Source of the DNA: Porticoccaceae bacterium LTM1 | Lineage (GTDB): Bacteria; Pseudomonadota; Gammaproteobacteria; Pseudomonadales; Porticoccaceae | DNA length: 64,000 bases | Direction: 5' to 3' | Assembly (NCBI GenBank): GCA_030252795.1 | Contig: CP127080.1 | Span: 538,536 to 602,535, forward strand | Shown here: piece after piece, positions 33,806-43,105 of the stretch | Layout of the letters: every line of letters begins with the position of its first letter | How positions within the stretch are numbered: the stretch's first letter is position 1 | Position numbers and translations under genes: made by a program | The notes under the pieces: model-generated | What the model was told of the DNA's origin: nothing | What the model saw: the letters and a program-made list of their open reading frames with translations, nothing else | Database searches by the model: none

Positions 33806-34619
33806 ACCTTTGGCAAATATATACAAGGCGCTGCCAGCGGCAGCGCTTTTGTCATTGCTTGGCTGCTCTACAGCTCCTTCCGAGCGCAACCCTTACTATG
33901 CCGACGATCGGCCGCCTGCCCAGCGGCACCTAGATTTGGGGGCCATATCCGATGCGGTCCCAAAAGTGGAGCCCGTTACCCGGGCGGGCAACAAGAATCC
34001 GTACACGGTTCTCAATAAAACCTACCATCTGCTTGATGACAATGCAGGATACAAGGAGCGCGGTGTAGCCTCTTGGTACGGCACCAAGTTTCACGGTAAA
34101 AAGACTGCTAACGGCGAAACTTACGATATGTTTGCCATGACCGCGGCTCACAAGACACTGCGTATACCTGCCTATGTGAAAGTGACCAATCTGGATAATG
34201 GTCGTCAGGTGATAGTTCGGGTTAATGATCGCGGCCCGTTCCTGCATGACCGCATTATTGACCTCTCTTACGCTGCGGCTAAAAAGCTGGATATCGCCGA
34301 TCGCGGTACCGGCAGGGTTGAGGTTGAGGCAATAGATCCGGTAGCCTTTCATCAGCCAGCCAAAGAGCCGGCACAGGCCGCTCTGGCAGGAGACTACTTG
34401 CAGGTAGGCGCATTTGCCTCTGTCGATTCTGCCCGTGCCATGAAGTTGAGGGTGCAGCAGCACACTCAATACCCGGTGGTAGTGCAAAACCTTTCCGATA
34501 CCCAGGTTTCTCTCTACAAGGTGCTAATCGGGCCAGTCAGTACTCCTGCAGATCAGCAGTGGTTGCGTCGCCTTCTCAACGAACGCGAGAAGCTTTCTCC
34601 ATTTTTGGTTCAGTATTAA
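33786..34619 (+). CDS. rlpA: Septal-ring lytic transglycosylase / lipoprotein RlpA with SPOR domain
   Basis: 277 residues. Signal with lipobox (ALLSLLGCS), a double-psi beta-barrel (ERGVASWYGTKFHGKKTANGETYDMFAMTAAHKTLRIP...VRVNDRGPFLHDRIIDLSYAAAKKL) and a C-terminal SPOR domain (YLQVGAFASVDSARAMKLRV). RlpA cuts glycan strands lacking stem peptides. Overlaps the end of mltB by 20 bases. A terminator-like hairpin lies in its signal-peptide codons (33825-33850). Confidence 0.94.
   Translation: MLRRPNKPLANIYKALPAAALLSLLGCSTAPSERNPYYADDRPPAQRHLDLGAISDAVPKVEPVTRAGNKNPYTVLNKTYHLLDDNAGYKERGVASWYGTKFHGKKTANGETYDMFAMTAAHKTLRIPAYVKVTNLDNGRQVIVRVNDRGPFLHDRIIDLSYAAAKKLDIADRGTGRVEVEAIDPVAFHQPAKEPAQAALAGDYLQVGAFASVDSARAMKLRVQQHTQYPVVVQNLSDTQVSLYKVLIGPVSTPADQQWLRRLLNEREKLSPFLVQY
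33825..33850 (+). terminator. Terminator-like hairpin inside the start of rlpA
   Basis: GCGCTGCC/GGCAGCGC around loop AGC, extended by AAG against TTT and followed by TTTT. It lies 20-45 bases after the mltB stop and within codons 14-21 of rlpA. It could trim the mltB transcript and lower rlpA output. Confidence 0.5.
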
Positions 34620-34703
34620 TTCACCGGTTTCCCTGAACCGCTGCCAGCGACGTGTTAAAATTCGCGCACTTTTCTGTTTGCTGTGTACGGGGCTTGTTTC
34701 ATC

Positions 34704-35858
34704 ATGCTGAAAAAACTGCTGATTTCGGTTTCTCTTCTGTTTGCTTCGCTAGCGGCATCCGCTGCTACTACCCTTATTCCAGAGCCACCTGAGCTGTCCG
34801 CGAAAGGCTGGATACTGGTGGATGCGGATACCGGTGAGGTGCTGGTGGAGCGCAATGCCAATGAGCAGCTGGAGCCAGCCAGTCTCACCAAGATGATGAC
34901 CAGCTACCTGGTGTCAAAGGAGATCCACGAGGGCAAGATCTCCGAAGAGGATATGGTGCCAATCAGCGTCAAGGCCTGGCGTATGCGCGGATCCAAGATG
35001 TTTATTCGCGAAGGCACCGAGGTCAAACTGATTGATTTGCTGCGCGGAGTAATCATCCAGTCAGGAAACGATGCATCAGTAGCTCTGGCCGAATTTCTGG
35101 CGGGTAGTGAAGATGCATTTGCCGACCTGATGAACCAGCAGGCGCAGATGCTCGGCATGACCAATACTCACTTTGTCAATGCCACAGGCTGGCCTGCAGA
35201 AGGGCACCTGACCACTGCACACGACCTGTCACTGCTGGCTCGTGCGCTGGTTAACGATCACCCGGAGCACTACTCGATCTACTCTGAAAAAGAGTTCAAG
35301 TACAACATCGACAAACCCCAGTTGAATCGCAATCGCCTGTTGTGGCGAGACAAATCTGTGGATGGCATCAAAACAGGCCATACCGATGCAGCGGGTTATT
35401 GCCTGGTGGCTTCGGCCAAACGCGATGGTATGCGCCTGATCTCGGTGGTGATGGGTACAGACAGTGATAATGCTCGCGCCACGGAATCGCAAAAGCTGCT
35501 CTCTTACGGATTTCGTTTCTACGAAACCAAAAAAATGTTTGATGCCAATCAGGCACTGAAAGAGAATGCCCGTGTCTGGTACGGCGTCAATGACTATGTA
35601 AACCTGGTGGTTGCCGACGAAACCCGGCTGACAATGCCGCGTGGTGCCGGTGATGCCCTTGAACTCGACCTGGAGTTGCCGGAACAACTGGAAGCCCCAA
35701 TTGCCAAAGGCCAGGAGCTGGGATCTGTAACAGTTCGTCATGGCGATGAAGTCATTAAAAAGCTGCCCCTGGTCGCGGATCGCGAAGTTGAACAGGCTGG
35801 CTTCTTTGCGCGCCTCTGGGACAGCATCAAGCTGTTTTTTATCGGTATTTTCAGTTAA
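34704..35858 (+). CDS. dacA: D-alanyl-D-alanine carboxypeptidase (PBP5/6 type)
   Basis: 384 residues from ATG 34704; GTG 34683 in frame would only lengthen the signal. Signal peptide LLISVSLLFASLAASAA, SxxK in EPASLTKMMTSYL, SGN in IIQSGNDASVALAE, KTG in GIKTGHTDAAGYCLVAS. A beta-rich C-terminal domain and amphipathic tail (GFFARLWDSIKLFFIGIFS) anchor it at the membrane. Trims pentapeptides. Confidence 0.97.
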   Translation: MLKKLLISVSLLFASLAASAATTLIPEPPELSAKGWILVDADTGEVLVERNANEQLEPASLTKMMTSYLVSKEIHEGKISEEDMVPISVKAWRMRGSKMFIREGTEVKLIDLLRGVIIQSGNDASVALAEFLAGSEDAFADLMNQQAQMLGMTNTHFVNATGWPAEGHLTTAHDLSLLARALVNDHPEHYSIYSEKEFKYNIDKPQLNRNRLLWRDKSVDGIKTGHTDAAGYCLVASAKRDGMRLISVVMGTDSDNARATESQKLLSYGFRFYETKKMFDANQALKENARVWYGVNDYVNLVVADETRLTMPRGAGDALELDLELPEQLEAPIAKGQELGSVTVRHGDEVIKKLPLVADREVEQAGFFARLWDSIKLFFIGIFS

Positions 35859-35899
35859 TGACCACCGGCGCTGCTATTACTGGGCCTGCGAGATGCACT

Positions 35900-36169
35900 A
35901 TGACCGAACAAGAACCACCCAAAATTGAGTTTCCCTGTGAATACCCCATCAAGGTGATGGGTAAGGCGCATCCTGATTTCCATGCCTATGTGCTGGAGGT
36001 GATGCATCGCCATGCCCCCGGTTTTGATGAATCTGCGATTACCATTCGCGACAGCAGCAAGGGCACTTTTCAGGCAATTACCGTAGTGATTACATGCACT
36101 GGCAAGCCTCAATTGGAAGCCATTCATAACGACCTGAAGGAGCACCGAATGGTGCATATGGTGATTTAA
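35900..36169 (+). CDS. ybeD: DUF493/YbeD family protein
   Basis: 89 residues from ATG 35900, matching the family length; a 103-residue form starting at 35858 overlaps the dacA stop. IEFPCEYPIKVMGKAHPDFHAYVLEVMHRHAPGFDESAITIRDSSKGTFQAITVVITCTGKPQLEAIHNDLKEHRMVHMVI covers the whole family. Sits between dacA and lipB as in Escherichia coli. An ACT-like fold with an unproved link to lipoate control. Confidence 0.92.
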   Translation: MTEQEPPKIEFPCEYPIKVMGKAHPDFHAYVLEVMHRHAPGFDESAITIRDSSKGTFQAITVVITCTGKPQLEAIHNDLKEHRMVHMVI

Positions 36170-36316
36170 CAGGTTGTTAGGTGGCACCTGCCCAAGGCTG
36201 GTCACCAGTGGGTTCGGTGAATTTGTCAGTTTCTGGTAAAATCCCCGCCCCATTACCCTGGCGCAGCCTCTACAGTTGTGCCAGTCATCTGTTTTAACGG
36301 CGAATTGAGTAACCCT

Positions 36317-37009
36317 ATGACTGAGAAAGTCATCTACGTGCGTCAAATGAAGCGCCAGCCTTATGCGCCTGTGTTTGATGCCATGAAGTCCTACACTGAT
36401 ACTCGCGGCGAGACTACCCGCGATGAAATCTGGTTGGTAGAGCATGACCCGGTGTTTACCCAGGGGCAGGCAGGAAAGGCCGAGCACGTGCTGATGCCCG
36501 GTGATATCCCGGTGGTACAAGTGGATCGCGGTGGCCAGGTGACCTATCACGGCCCGGGCCAGATTGTCGCTTATCCGATGGTGGACCTTCGTCGCCAGGG
36601 CCTTGGTGTACGCCAGCTGGTCAGTGCCATTGAGCAGAGTATTGTCGAAACCCTGGCACCCTATGGCATCGAAGCGGCTCCAAAGGCCGATGCTCCAGGG
36701 GTCTACGTCAATGACGACAAAATCGCTTCACTGGGTTTGAGGGTTCGTAAAGGCAAGAGCTATCACGGCCTGGCCTTCAATATAGATATGGATCTGTCGC
36801 CATTTTTGCGTATTAACCCATGTGGCTATGCGGGCCTGAAAATGGTGCAGATGAAAGATCTGGTGCAGGGTGAGATGCCCAGCTACCAGACTGTAGAAGA
36901 ATTGTTGCTGGATCGCATGGCCGCCAACCTCGGCTACGATCGCTGGGAATATGTAGACCAGGCGAACAGCATTTTGAATACAGAATCATTGGCCGTAGGC
37001 CAAGAGTAG
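36317..37009 (+). CDS. lipB: Octanoyl-[acyl-carrier-protein]-protein N-octanoyltransferase
   Basis: 230 residues from ATG 36317 ([16 protein letters not shown]). Moves octanoate from ACP to lipoyl domains. Motifs: [22 protein letters not shown], the catalytic Lys in [22 protein letters not shown] and the catalytic Cys in [13 protein letters not shown]. Its stop lies eight bases before lipA. Confidence 0.96.
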   Translation: MTEKVIYVRQMKRQPYAPVFDAMKSYTDTRGETTRDEIWLVEHDPVFTQGQAGKAEHVLMPGDIPVVQVDRGGQVTYHGPGQIVAYPMVDLRRQGLGVRQLVSAIEQSIVETLAPYGIEAAPKADAPGVYVNDDKIASLGLRVRKGKSYHGLAFNIDMDLSPFLRINPCGYAGLKMVQMKDLVQGEMPSYQTVEELLLDRMAANLGYDRWEYVDQANSILNTESLAVGQE

Positions 37010-37017
37010 AGAGTGAT

Positions 37018-38034
37018 ATGACCGATCTGACCAGAGACACTGACGAGCTGGCGGTAGATGCCACCTTGCTGGAGCCGGTGCGCAAAACCCGCCGCCGCGT
37101 GCAGGGCGAGAAGTTGCGAGATGCCGACAAAGTGGAGCTGATTCCGGTAAAAGTGCTTCCCACCGATACCTACCAGCGCAAGCCGGACTGGATTCGTATT
37201 CGCATGAGCAACTCGCCGAAAGTGGCTGAGATCAAGGACACCTTGCGCAAGCACAAACTGTCCACCGTCTGTGAAGAGGCCAACTGCCCGAACCTGAGCG
37301 AGTGCTTTGGCGGTGGTACTGCCACCTTTATGATCATGGGTGATATCTGTACCCGTCGCTGCCCGTTCTGCGATGTTGGCCACGGCAAGCCAAATCCGCT
37401 GGATGAGAAAGAACCTGTCAACCTGGCCCGCGCCATTGCTGATATGAAGCTCAAATACGTGGTGATCACCTCGGTGGATCGCGACGATCTGCGCGATGGT
37501 GGTGCCCAGCACTACGCAGACTGCATTCGCGAAGCTCGCGTTCTTTCGCCTAATCTGGAAGTGGAGATTCTGGTGCCTGATTTCCGTGGCCGTATGGAAC
37601 CGGCGCTGGATATTCTCAGCGAAACGCCGCCCGATGTGTTTAACCACAACCTGGAAACAGTTCCGCGTCTTTACCGTGAAGCTCGCCCCGGCGCCAACTA
37701 CAAGTGGTCTTTGAAACTGCTTCAGGAATACGGCAAGCGCAATCCCAACGTGCCCACCAAGTCCGGTTTGATGGTTGGTTTGGGTGAAACCAAGGAAGAG
37801 TTGTTTGAGGTGTTCCGTGAAATGCGTGAACACGATATCGATATGCTCACCGTTGGCCAATATCTGCAGCCGTCCAAGGATCACTTGCCGGTAGACCGGT
37901 TTGTGCACCCGGATGAGTTCCAGGAGTACGCTGATTACGCTTATTCCATTGGCTTCAAGCATGTGGCCAGTGGCCCGCTGGTGCGTTCTTCATACCATGC
38001 CGACAAACAGGCCCATGGAGAAGAAGTGAAATAA
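37018..38034 (+). CDS. lipA: Lipoyl synthase
   Basis: 338 residues. Radical SAM enzyme inserting two sulfurs into octanoyl groups. Auxiliary cluster cysteines [12 protein letters not shown], radical SAM cluster [13 protein letters not shown], and the conserved C-terminal [14 protein letters not shown] with the auxiliary serine ligand. A terminator follows 25 bases downstream, ending the long plus-strand gene run. Confidence 0.97.
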   Translation: MTDLTRDTDELAVDATLLEPVRKTRRRVQGEKLRDADKVELIPVKVLPTDTYQRKPDWIRIRMSNSPKVAEIKDTLRKHKLSTVCEEANCPNLSECFGGGTATFMIMGDICTRRCPFCDVGHGKPNPLDEKEPVNLARAIADMKLKYVVITSVDRDDLRDGGAQHYADCIREARVLSPNLEVEILVPDFRGRMEPALDILSETPPDVFNHNLETVPRLYREARPGANYKWSLKLLQEYGKRNPNVPTKSGLMVGLGETKEELFEVFREMREHDIDMLTVGQYLQPSKDHLPVDRFVHPDEFQEYADYAYSIGFKHVASGPLVRSSYHADKQAHGEEVK

Positions 38035-38058
38035 CACATCTTGCAGTGTTGTCTTATA

Positions 38059-38091
38059 AAAAGCCCGATCAAATTGATCGGGCTTTTTTTT
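38059..38091 (+). terminator. Intrinsic terminator after lipA
   Basis: AAGCCCGATC/GATCGGGCTT around a five-base loop, followed by eight T residues. Confidence 0.95.
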
Positions 38092-38230
38092 GATCTAAAA
38101 ATGTATAGTACTTATTTATAGGTTTTTCTGGGCGAAGCTTTTTAATCGACTATCCAATTCGCATCAACTTCTCCAGAGTAGTCTTCTATTATCAGTAGTG
38201 CTTTAAAAACTTTTTAGAGCCGGGATTTCT

Positions 38231-38926
38231 GTGCACAAATGTGAGTCATTAAAAATTTCCAGACTACCGCTGACCTGTGGCCTGTTGACGCTGCTTTCCT
38301 ATCATCTGGCCTATCTGCTGGCCGCAGCATCGGGTCACGTTGAATGGTGTGTGCCCTATTTTCAGGGGTGTTCATCCATTAGCGCGGTCGGCCGCCAGCC
38401 GCCTGAGGAGTTGGTATTTAAGGGACTGATAATTTGCGGGCTGAGCCTTATGGTGCTGGTCTGGGTGGTGAATCACCAGTGGCTAAAGTTACTTGGTGAA
38501 ACTGGTCACTATCGAATGGCTGTAATTACCGCGCTCGGTATCAGTGGTGCCCTGATGCTGTTGATTTACGTACTGGCGTTGGGGGAGTATGGCAATACTT
38601 ATGCATCGATGCGTCGAATCGGGGTTAACCTGGGTGCCGGGTTCAGTTATTTGGCACAGCTGTTGATGTACGGTGTGCTCAGGCAGATTCGTCCTCAGGT
38701 GTCAGTTCGGTTATATCGATACTGGAGTATTCAGGTATGGCTGGTTCTGGTGATAGGTATAGGCAATGTAATCTGCAAATTGATAATTCCTGAGCCAGTT
38801 TACGATGCCTACCTCGAAGACAGTTTTGAATGGATATTGATTACACTTCTGGGTATTTACTATCTGATGCTGGCACAGGCATGGCGAATTAATTACTCGG
38901 GGAAAAGCCAGAAAATCGAGCGTTAA
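38231..38926 (+). CDS. Six-helix membrane protein, Frag1/DRAM/Sfk1-like
   Basis: 231 residues, GTG start. About six transmembrane helices. The first periplasmic loop CVPYFQGCSSISAVGRQPPEELVFKG resembles the PxISxxGxxPPE motif of the Frag1/DRAM/Sfk1 group, with two cysteines that could pair. Function in bacteria is unknown. It precedes the photolyase gene by 33 bases and may share its transcript, which would place it near the light-response genes; that link is inference. Confidence 0.65.
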   Translation: MHKCESLKISRLPLTCGLLTLLSYHLAYLLAAASGHVEWCVPYFQGCSSISAVGRQPPEELVFKGLIICGLSLMVLVWVVNHQWLKLLGETGHYRMAVITALGISGALMLLIYVLALGEYGNTYASMRRIGVNLGAGFSYLAQLLMYGVLRQIRPQVSVRLYRYWSIQVWLVLVIGIGNVICKLIIPEPVYDAYLEDSFEWILITLLGIYYLMLAQAWRINYSGKSQKIER

Positions 38927-38959
38927 TCTGCCGTAAATCTCAGCAATAAGGAACAATGA

Positions 38960-40372
38960 ATGGCCACCACATTGGTTTGGTTTCGCAATGACCTGCGTGT
39001 CGAGGATAACTCGGCACTTTGGAATGCCGCCCAGAAGGGTTCGGTGGTGGGCTGTTTTTTGTTGTCTCCCAGGCAGTGGCGAGCTCACGATATGGCTGGT
39101 TGTCGTGTCGACTTTATTCTCCGCACCTTGCGCGAGTTGAAAAAATCGCTGAACCAGCTGGGGATTCCTCTGGCGGTACAGGCGGCGGACTCGTTTGATG
39201 AGGCGCCAAATGCTGTGGTCGAGTTGGCCAATCAGTGGCAGTGCAGCCAGGTGTTCTGGAACGATGAATATCCTCTGGATGAGCGGCGACGTGACGATGC
39301 CTGTGAGTCGTTGTTGGAGAGTGCCGGATTATCAGTGCGGCGTTTTCAGGATGCACTGATTGCTCCGCCTGGCACGGTAACGCGCAACGACGGCGGGCCA
39401 TTCAAAGTATTTACGCCATTTAAAAAAGTATGGCTTCAACTGCTTTTTGACAGTGAAGTGGAAGAGTTACCTGCTCCGTCAAAACAGCCACCTGTAAAAG
39501 GTGAGCAGGGGACTGTTCCCGATAAGCTGGACGGGTTTGAATCGTCAGTCCCGGCAAAATTGTGGCCGGCTGGGGAAAAAGAAGCTTACAAACGCCTTCA
39601 GAAATTTGTAGAGCGGTCGATAGAAGAGTATGACACCGCTCGGGATATTCCGGCGGAGCCCGGAACCTCCATGCTTTCCCCCTATCTTGCTGTTGGTGCT
39701 ATCTCTGCCAGGCAGTGCTTACGAGCCTGTCTGGAGGCCAACAGAGGCGAGCTGTATTCAGGAAATCGAGGTATTCAAACCTGGTTGTCAGAACTGGTCT
39801 GGCGCGAGTTCTACCAGCATGTGGTGGTGGCTTTTCCGCATGTATGTCGGAATCAGCCATTCAAGCTGGAGACTGACAGCCTGCCCTGGCGCAGCAACGA
39901 AGTGGATTTTCAGCGTTGGTGCGAAGGTAAAACCGGGGTGCCGCTAGTGGATGCGGGAATGCGGCAACTCAGGGAAACGGGCTGGATGCATAATCGGGTG
40001 CGGATGGTTGTGGCGATGTTTCTCAGCAAGAACCTGTTGCTGGACTGGCGTTTGGGTGAGCGTTTTTTTATGCAGCATTTAATTGATGGAGACTTTGCTG
40101 CAAACAATGGGGGGTGGCAGTGGAGCGCATCTACCGGAACGGATGCGGTACCGTATTTTCGAATTTTTAACCCTTTTACCCAGGGAGCCCGATTTGATCC
40201 GGAGGGGGAATATATTCATCGATATGTTCCGGAATTGCGGGGAGTAGAGCCAAGGGTTCTTCACAACCCGGACAAACTGCAAAAAAGCAGGCCAGAGCAA
40301 TATCCAGCGATCATGGTGGATATTGGAGCGTCAAGGGAAAGAGCGCTCGCAGCCTTCAAGGGAGGGAAGTAG
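38960..40372 (+). CDS. phrB: Deoxyribodipyrimidine photolyase (class I, cryptochrome/photolyase family)
   Basis: 470 residues. N-terminal antenna domain (TLVWFRNDLRVEDNSALWNAAQKGSVVGCFLLSPRQW) and FAD domain: TSMLSPYLAVGAISARQCL, IQTWLSELVWREFYQHVVVAFP, TGVPLVDAGMRQLRETGWMHNRVRMVVAMFLSKNLLLDWRLGERFFMQHLIDGDFAANNGGWQWSASTGTDAVPYFRIFNP. These fit an Escherichia coli PhrB-like CPD photolyase using light to split thymine dimers. AAGGAAC precedes the ATG. It lies 1.8 kb from the B12-photoreceptor operon. Confidence 0.94.
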   Translation: MATTLVWFRNDLRVEDNSALWNAAQKGSVVGCFLLSPRQWRAHDMAGCRVDFILRTLRELKKSLNQLGIPLAVQAADSFDEAPNAVVELANQWQCSQVFWNDEYPLDERRRDDACESLLESAGLSVRRFQDALIAPPGTVTRNDGGPFKVFTPFKKVWLQLLFDSEVEELPAPSKQPPVKGEQGTVPDKLDGFESSVPAKLWPAGEKEAYKRLQKFVERSIEEYDTARDIPAEPGTSMLSPYLAVGAISARQCLRACLEANRGELYSGNRGIQTWLSELVWREFYQHVVVAFPHVCRNQPFKLETDSLPWRSNEVDFQRWCEGKTGVPLVDAGMRQLRETGWMHNRVRMVVAMFLSKNLLLDWRLGERFFMQHLIDGDFAANNGGWQWSASTGTDAVPYFRIFNPFTQGARFDPEGEYIHRYVPELRGVEPRVLHNPDKLQKSRPEQYPAIMVDIGASRERALAAFKGGK

Positions 40373-40520
40373 TTGCTTTGTTTTCTGTAATTGCAGGTTT
40401 TTGCCTGGTCAAAAGTTGACCACCTCGAATGCACTGAGTACCCTCGGCAACCTCGCACATCAAGGCTGACAGCTGAGTTCTCGGACCTTATAACTAAAAC
40501 GTTTAATAGAGCTTGGTTTC

Positions 40521-41993
40521 ATGGGTACTTCGATACACTCAAGTAATAATCGCAGTTTGTATCTCGAAGGGTTACTGTGGCTTTTCGTCATGGTGGCTGC
40601 CTGCCTGTTGTTTCCTTACCCGGAAGACCTGCCGGCCTCCTGGTTGATGTCAGGATTTGGTGTTATGACATTGCTGCGTCTTAAAAAGCGCGGTCTTATC
40701 TATGTGCTTATTGCCGCCACCGTTGTTGCCGGCGATTTTTGTCTGCGAAACTCCCATTCTGCCACCAACGCCTTGTGGGTAGGGCCGTTAGTCGCTTTTC
40801 TTGTAATTATGGAAATAGGCGTGGCCCGACAGGCAATTTTGTGGCTGGAGAAACGACGCCATACACAACTTTTGTCCCAGGCCGTGGATGTAATGCCTTT
40901 TTGTATGCTGGTCTGCCTGGTTCCCAGGCTGTTAGGTGGAATGCTTTTATTTGCCCTGTTGTGTCTTGTTGAGGGTACGACCAATGGTATCCAGGATCAG
41001 CTGTCACTTGCGGTGTTGGCGGTCGCACGAAACAGCATGGGATTGATGATTGTCTTACCTTTTTACTGGTGCTGGCGAGCGGTGTTGAGTACCCGTAAGG
41101 TGATCCTGCTATATGGATGGGCGCTGTTTACTTTGCCGCTAATGCTCAATGAGTCAGTCTACTTTGGCGTTGGAGTCCTGGCGTTTCCGGCGGCAATACT
41201 GGTGGCAAAACTGTTTCGATTTCCCGGTATTGTTATCGCCGTGGCGGTATCTTCATTGATTTCATTGATATACAGCCACAGTGAGATGGCAGCAGTGGAG
41301 AGTTATGTTGTTTCCCAGTGGATGCTGGACAGCATTCTTTACTGCACCACTCTGGGAATTGTCAGTTACTACAGTGCCCTTGCTTTTGAGGGGCTGGAAT
41401 CCCGTGGCAAACGTTTAGAGCACCTGGTTCTGGAGAGAACCAGGGATTTGGAGCAGGCTAACTTGAGGCTTAAAGAGATGGCCTCTGTGGATCCGCTGAC
41501 CGGACTGGCTAATCGCAGGCAATGGAATACCCGCGCAGAACTGGCAGTTGCCCAAGTGTCCTTTCTGGGTGAACCTATGTCTGTTTTGCTGTTGGACCTG
41601 GATCACTTCAAGCGAATTAATGATAAATACGGTCATGATGGTGGGGATCAGGTACTGAAAGAGTTTTCCTTACGCTGCAGGGATTTACTGCGCACCGGGG
41701 ACACTTTTGCTAGGCTGGGAGGGGAAGAATTCTCAATCCTATTGCCTGGAGCTGACCTGGAGAGCGCTCATATTATCGCGCAAAAGATCATTAGTGCGGT
41801 TCGTGACGAGCGTTTTGTTATTGGCGAAGGTCAGTTATTATCGGTAACTACCAGTATCGGTGTCGCCGAATGGCGCCAGGAAGAAGAAAGTATCGCCAAG
41901 GCTATGAAGCGTGCCGACCGCTCCCTCTATCAGGCCAAGAACAATGGCCGTGACCAAGTAGTGCTGGAGCCATATCTACGAGTTGGCTCCTAA
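40521..41993 (+). CDS. Membrane-bound diguanylate cyclase (GGDEF)
   Basis: 490 residues. The first 295 residues hold seven or eight membrane helices resembling a MASE1-like sensory domain, then a short coiled coil (LEHLVLERTRDLEQANLRLKEMA) and a GGDEF domain (DPLTGLANRRQWNTR...LDLDHFKRINDKYGHDGGDQVL...ARLGGEEFSILLPG). The active-site GGEEF is intact and an inhibitory RxxD (RTGD) sits five residues before it. It should make cyclic di-GMP under product feedback. The signal is unknown. Confidence 0.93.
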   Translation: MGTSIHSSNNRSLYLEGLLWLFVMVAACLLFPYPEDLPASWLMSGFGVMTLLRLKKRGLIYVLIAATVVAGDFCLRNSHSATNALWVGPLVAFLVIMEIGVARQAILWLEKRRHTQLLSQAVDVMPFCMLVCLVPRLLGGMLLFALLCLVEGTTNGIQDQLSLAVLAVARNSMGLMIVLPFYWCWRAVLSTRKVILLYGWALFTLPLMLNESVYFGVGVLAFPAAILVAKLFRFPGIVIAVAVSSLISLIYSHSEMAAVESYVVSQWMLDSILYCTTLGIVSYYSALAFEGLESRGKRLEHLVLERTRDLEQANLRLKEMASVDPLTGLANRRQWNTRAELAVAQVSFLGEPMSVLLLDLDHFKRINDKYGHDGGDQVLKEFSLRCRDLLRTGDTFARLGGEEFSILLPGADLESAHIIAQKIISAVRDERFVIGEGQLLSVTTSIGVAEWRQEEESIAKAMKRADRSLYQAKNNGRDQVVLEPYLRVGS

Positions 41994-42126
41994 GCGTTGT
42001 CTAACTTTATCCCATCGTTTGGCTTCTCATTCCATATTTCTATCTTTCTGATAAATAAAGAAAAATAGTCACACTCTGCGGCTTATTATTCAAAACTTGC
42101 AAAAACTTATACGTGTACTATTTTTA

Positions 42127-42148
42127 TTTGTACAAGTTTTGTACAGCT
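42127..42148 (+). promoter_or_regulatory. Tandem 11-bp repeats, probable CarH/LitR operator
   Basis: TTTGTACAAGT (42127-42137) and TTTGTACAGCT (42138-42148) are direct repeats matching at 9 of 11 bases with no gap; another TGTAC lies at 42114. CarH-type regulators bind as tetramers to direct repeats with an 11-bp spacing. The site is 39 bases before the regulator's own ATG, so autoregulation is expected. Confidence 0.7.
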
Positions 42149-42187
42149 GTGTCCGAGGTCTTTGGTTAACCCTGACAGGGAGGGTGT

Positions 42188-43096
42188 ATGGCCGAGCCGG
42201 CCGAGAAAGAATCTGCCAAGCCGCTTTATCCGATCCGCCAGGTGTCGGAACAAACAGGCGTTAATAGCGTCACCTTGCGGGCCTGGGAGCGTCGTTATGG
42301 GTTGGTCAAACCCCAGCGAACTCCAAAGGGGCACCGACTCTACTCTCAGGAAGATATTGAATCCATCAAACGCATAGTGGAGCTGTTAGAGCAGGGGAGT
42401 TCACTCTCCGCGATTCGTACAACCCTGACCTCCGATGCTTCCGGGGATTTCACGAGTAATGTCTGGGAGGGTTACCTGGACCAAATGCAGCGAGCCATTA
42501 GTCAGTTTGATGAAGGGCGACTGGATGCCCAATACAGCGAGGCTATGTCACTTTACCCGGTGGCAGTGGTGATGAATCAAGTATTACTCCCGCTGTTAAA
42601 ACAGCTCGGTGACCGTTGGAAGCGTGGAGAAGGCAGTGTTGCCGAAGAGCATTTTTTTGGTGTGTATGTGCGCAACAAGCTGGGGGCGCGTCTGCACCAC
42701 AGCAGTAATCCGCCGAGGGGCCCGAAGCTGATCAGCGCCTGCCTGCCCAACGAATACCACGATTTCGGGTTGCTGATGTTTGCGCTTATCGGGCGTGAGC
42801 ACGGTCTGCGGCAGATCATTCTCGGCACCAGTACACCGCTTGAAGAGTTGCCGGACGTGGTTAGCCGATGTAATGCCGACGGTATTGTGTTATCGGCCAC
42901 CGCACACCCTGAAGCTTCAGTGTTAAAGCAACTGGCCACCCTTGCTGAGTCTGTTGGTGTACCGGTTTTTCTCGGTGGGGCAGGCAGTTTGAATATCAAG
43001 GCTGAGTTGGCGGAAGTCTCAATCATCCTGGTGGGCAGTGATGTTTTGGCGGCAGTTCGGGAGATTCGCCAACAATTGTTAACCGCAAACGGGTGA
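42188..43096 (+). CDS. MerR-type B12-binding light-responsive regulator (CarH/LitR-like)
   Basis: 302 residues. MerR helix-turn-helix first (YPIRQVSEQTGVNSVTLRAWERRYGLVKPQRTPKGHRLYSQEDIESI), then a four-helix B12-cap domain and a Rossmann B12 domain. The photoreceptor signatures are present: W-x9-EH (Trp144, Glu154, His155) and E-x-H-x-x-G (Glu189, His191, Gly194), where His191 would ligand cobalt. The residue after the Trp is Lys, not the His that forms the second cobalt bond in Thermus CarH. In the dark with adenosylcobalamin such proteins repress; light releases them. Strong ribosome site (AGGGAGGGTGT). Confidence 0.88.
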   Translation: MAEPAEKESAKPLYPIRQVSEQTGVNSVTLRAWERRYGLVKPQRTPKGHRLYSQEDIESIKRIVELLEQGSSLSAIRTTLTSDASGDFTSNVWEGYLDQMQRAISQFDEGRLDAQYSEAMSLYPVAVVMNQVLLPLLKQLGDRWKRGEGSVAEEHFFGVYVRNKLGARLHHSSNPPRGPKLISACLPNEYHDFGLLMFALIGREHGLRQIILGTSTPLEELPDVVSRCNADGIVLSATAHPEASVLKQLATLAESVGVPVFLGGAGSLNIKAELAEVSIILVGSDVLAAVREIRQQLLTANG

Positions 43097-43105
43097 GGTG
43101 CTGGA

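Noticed and set aside
36934-37962. 342-codon frame on the minus strand
   Set aside because: Shadow of lipA; the lipA cysteines and motifs leave no doubt about the coding strand.
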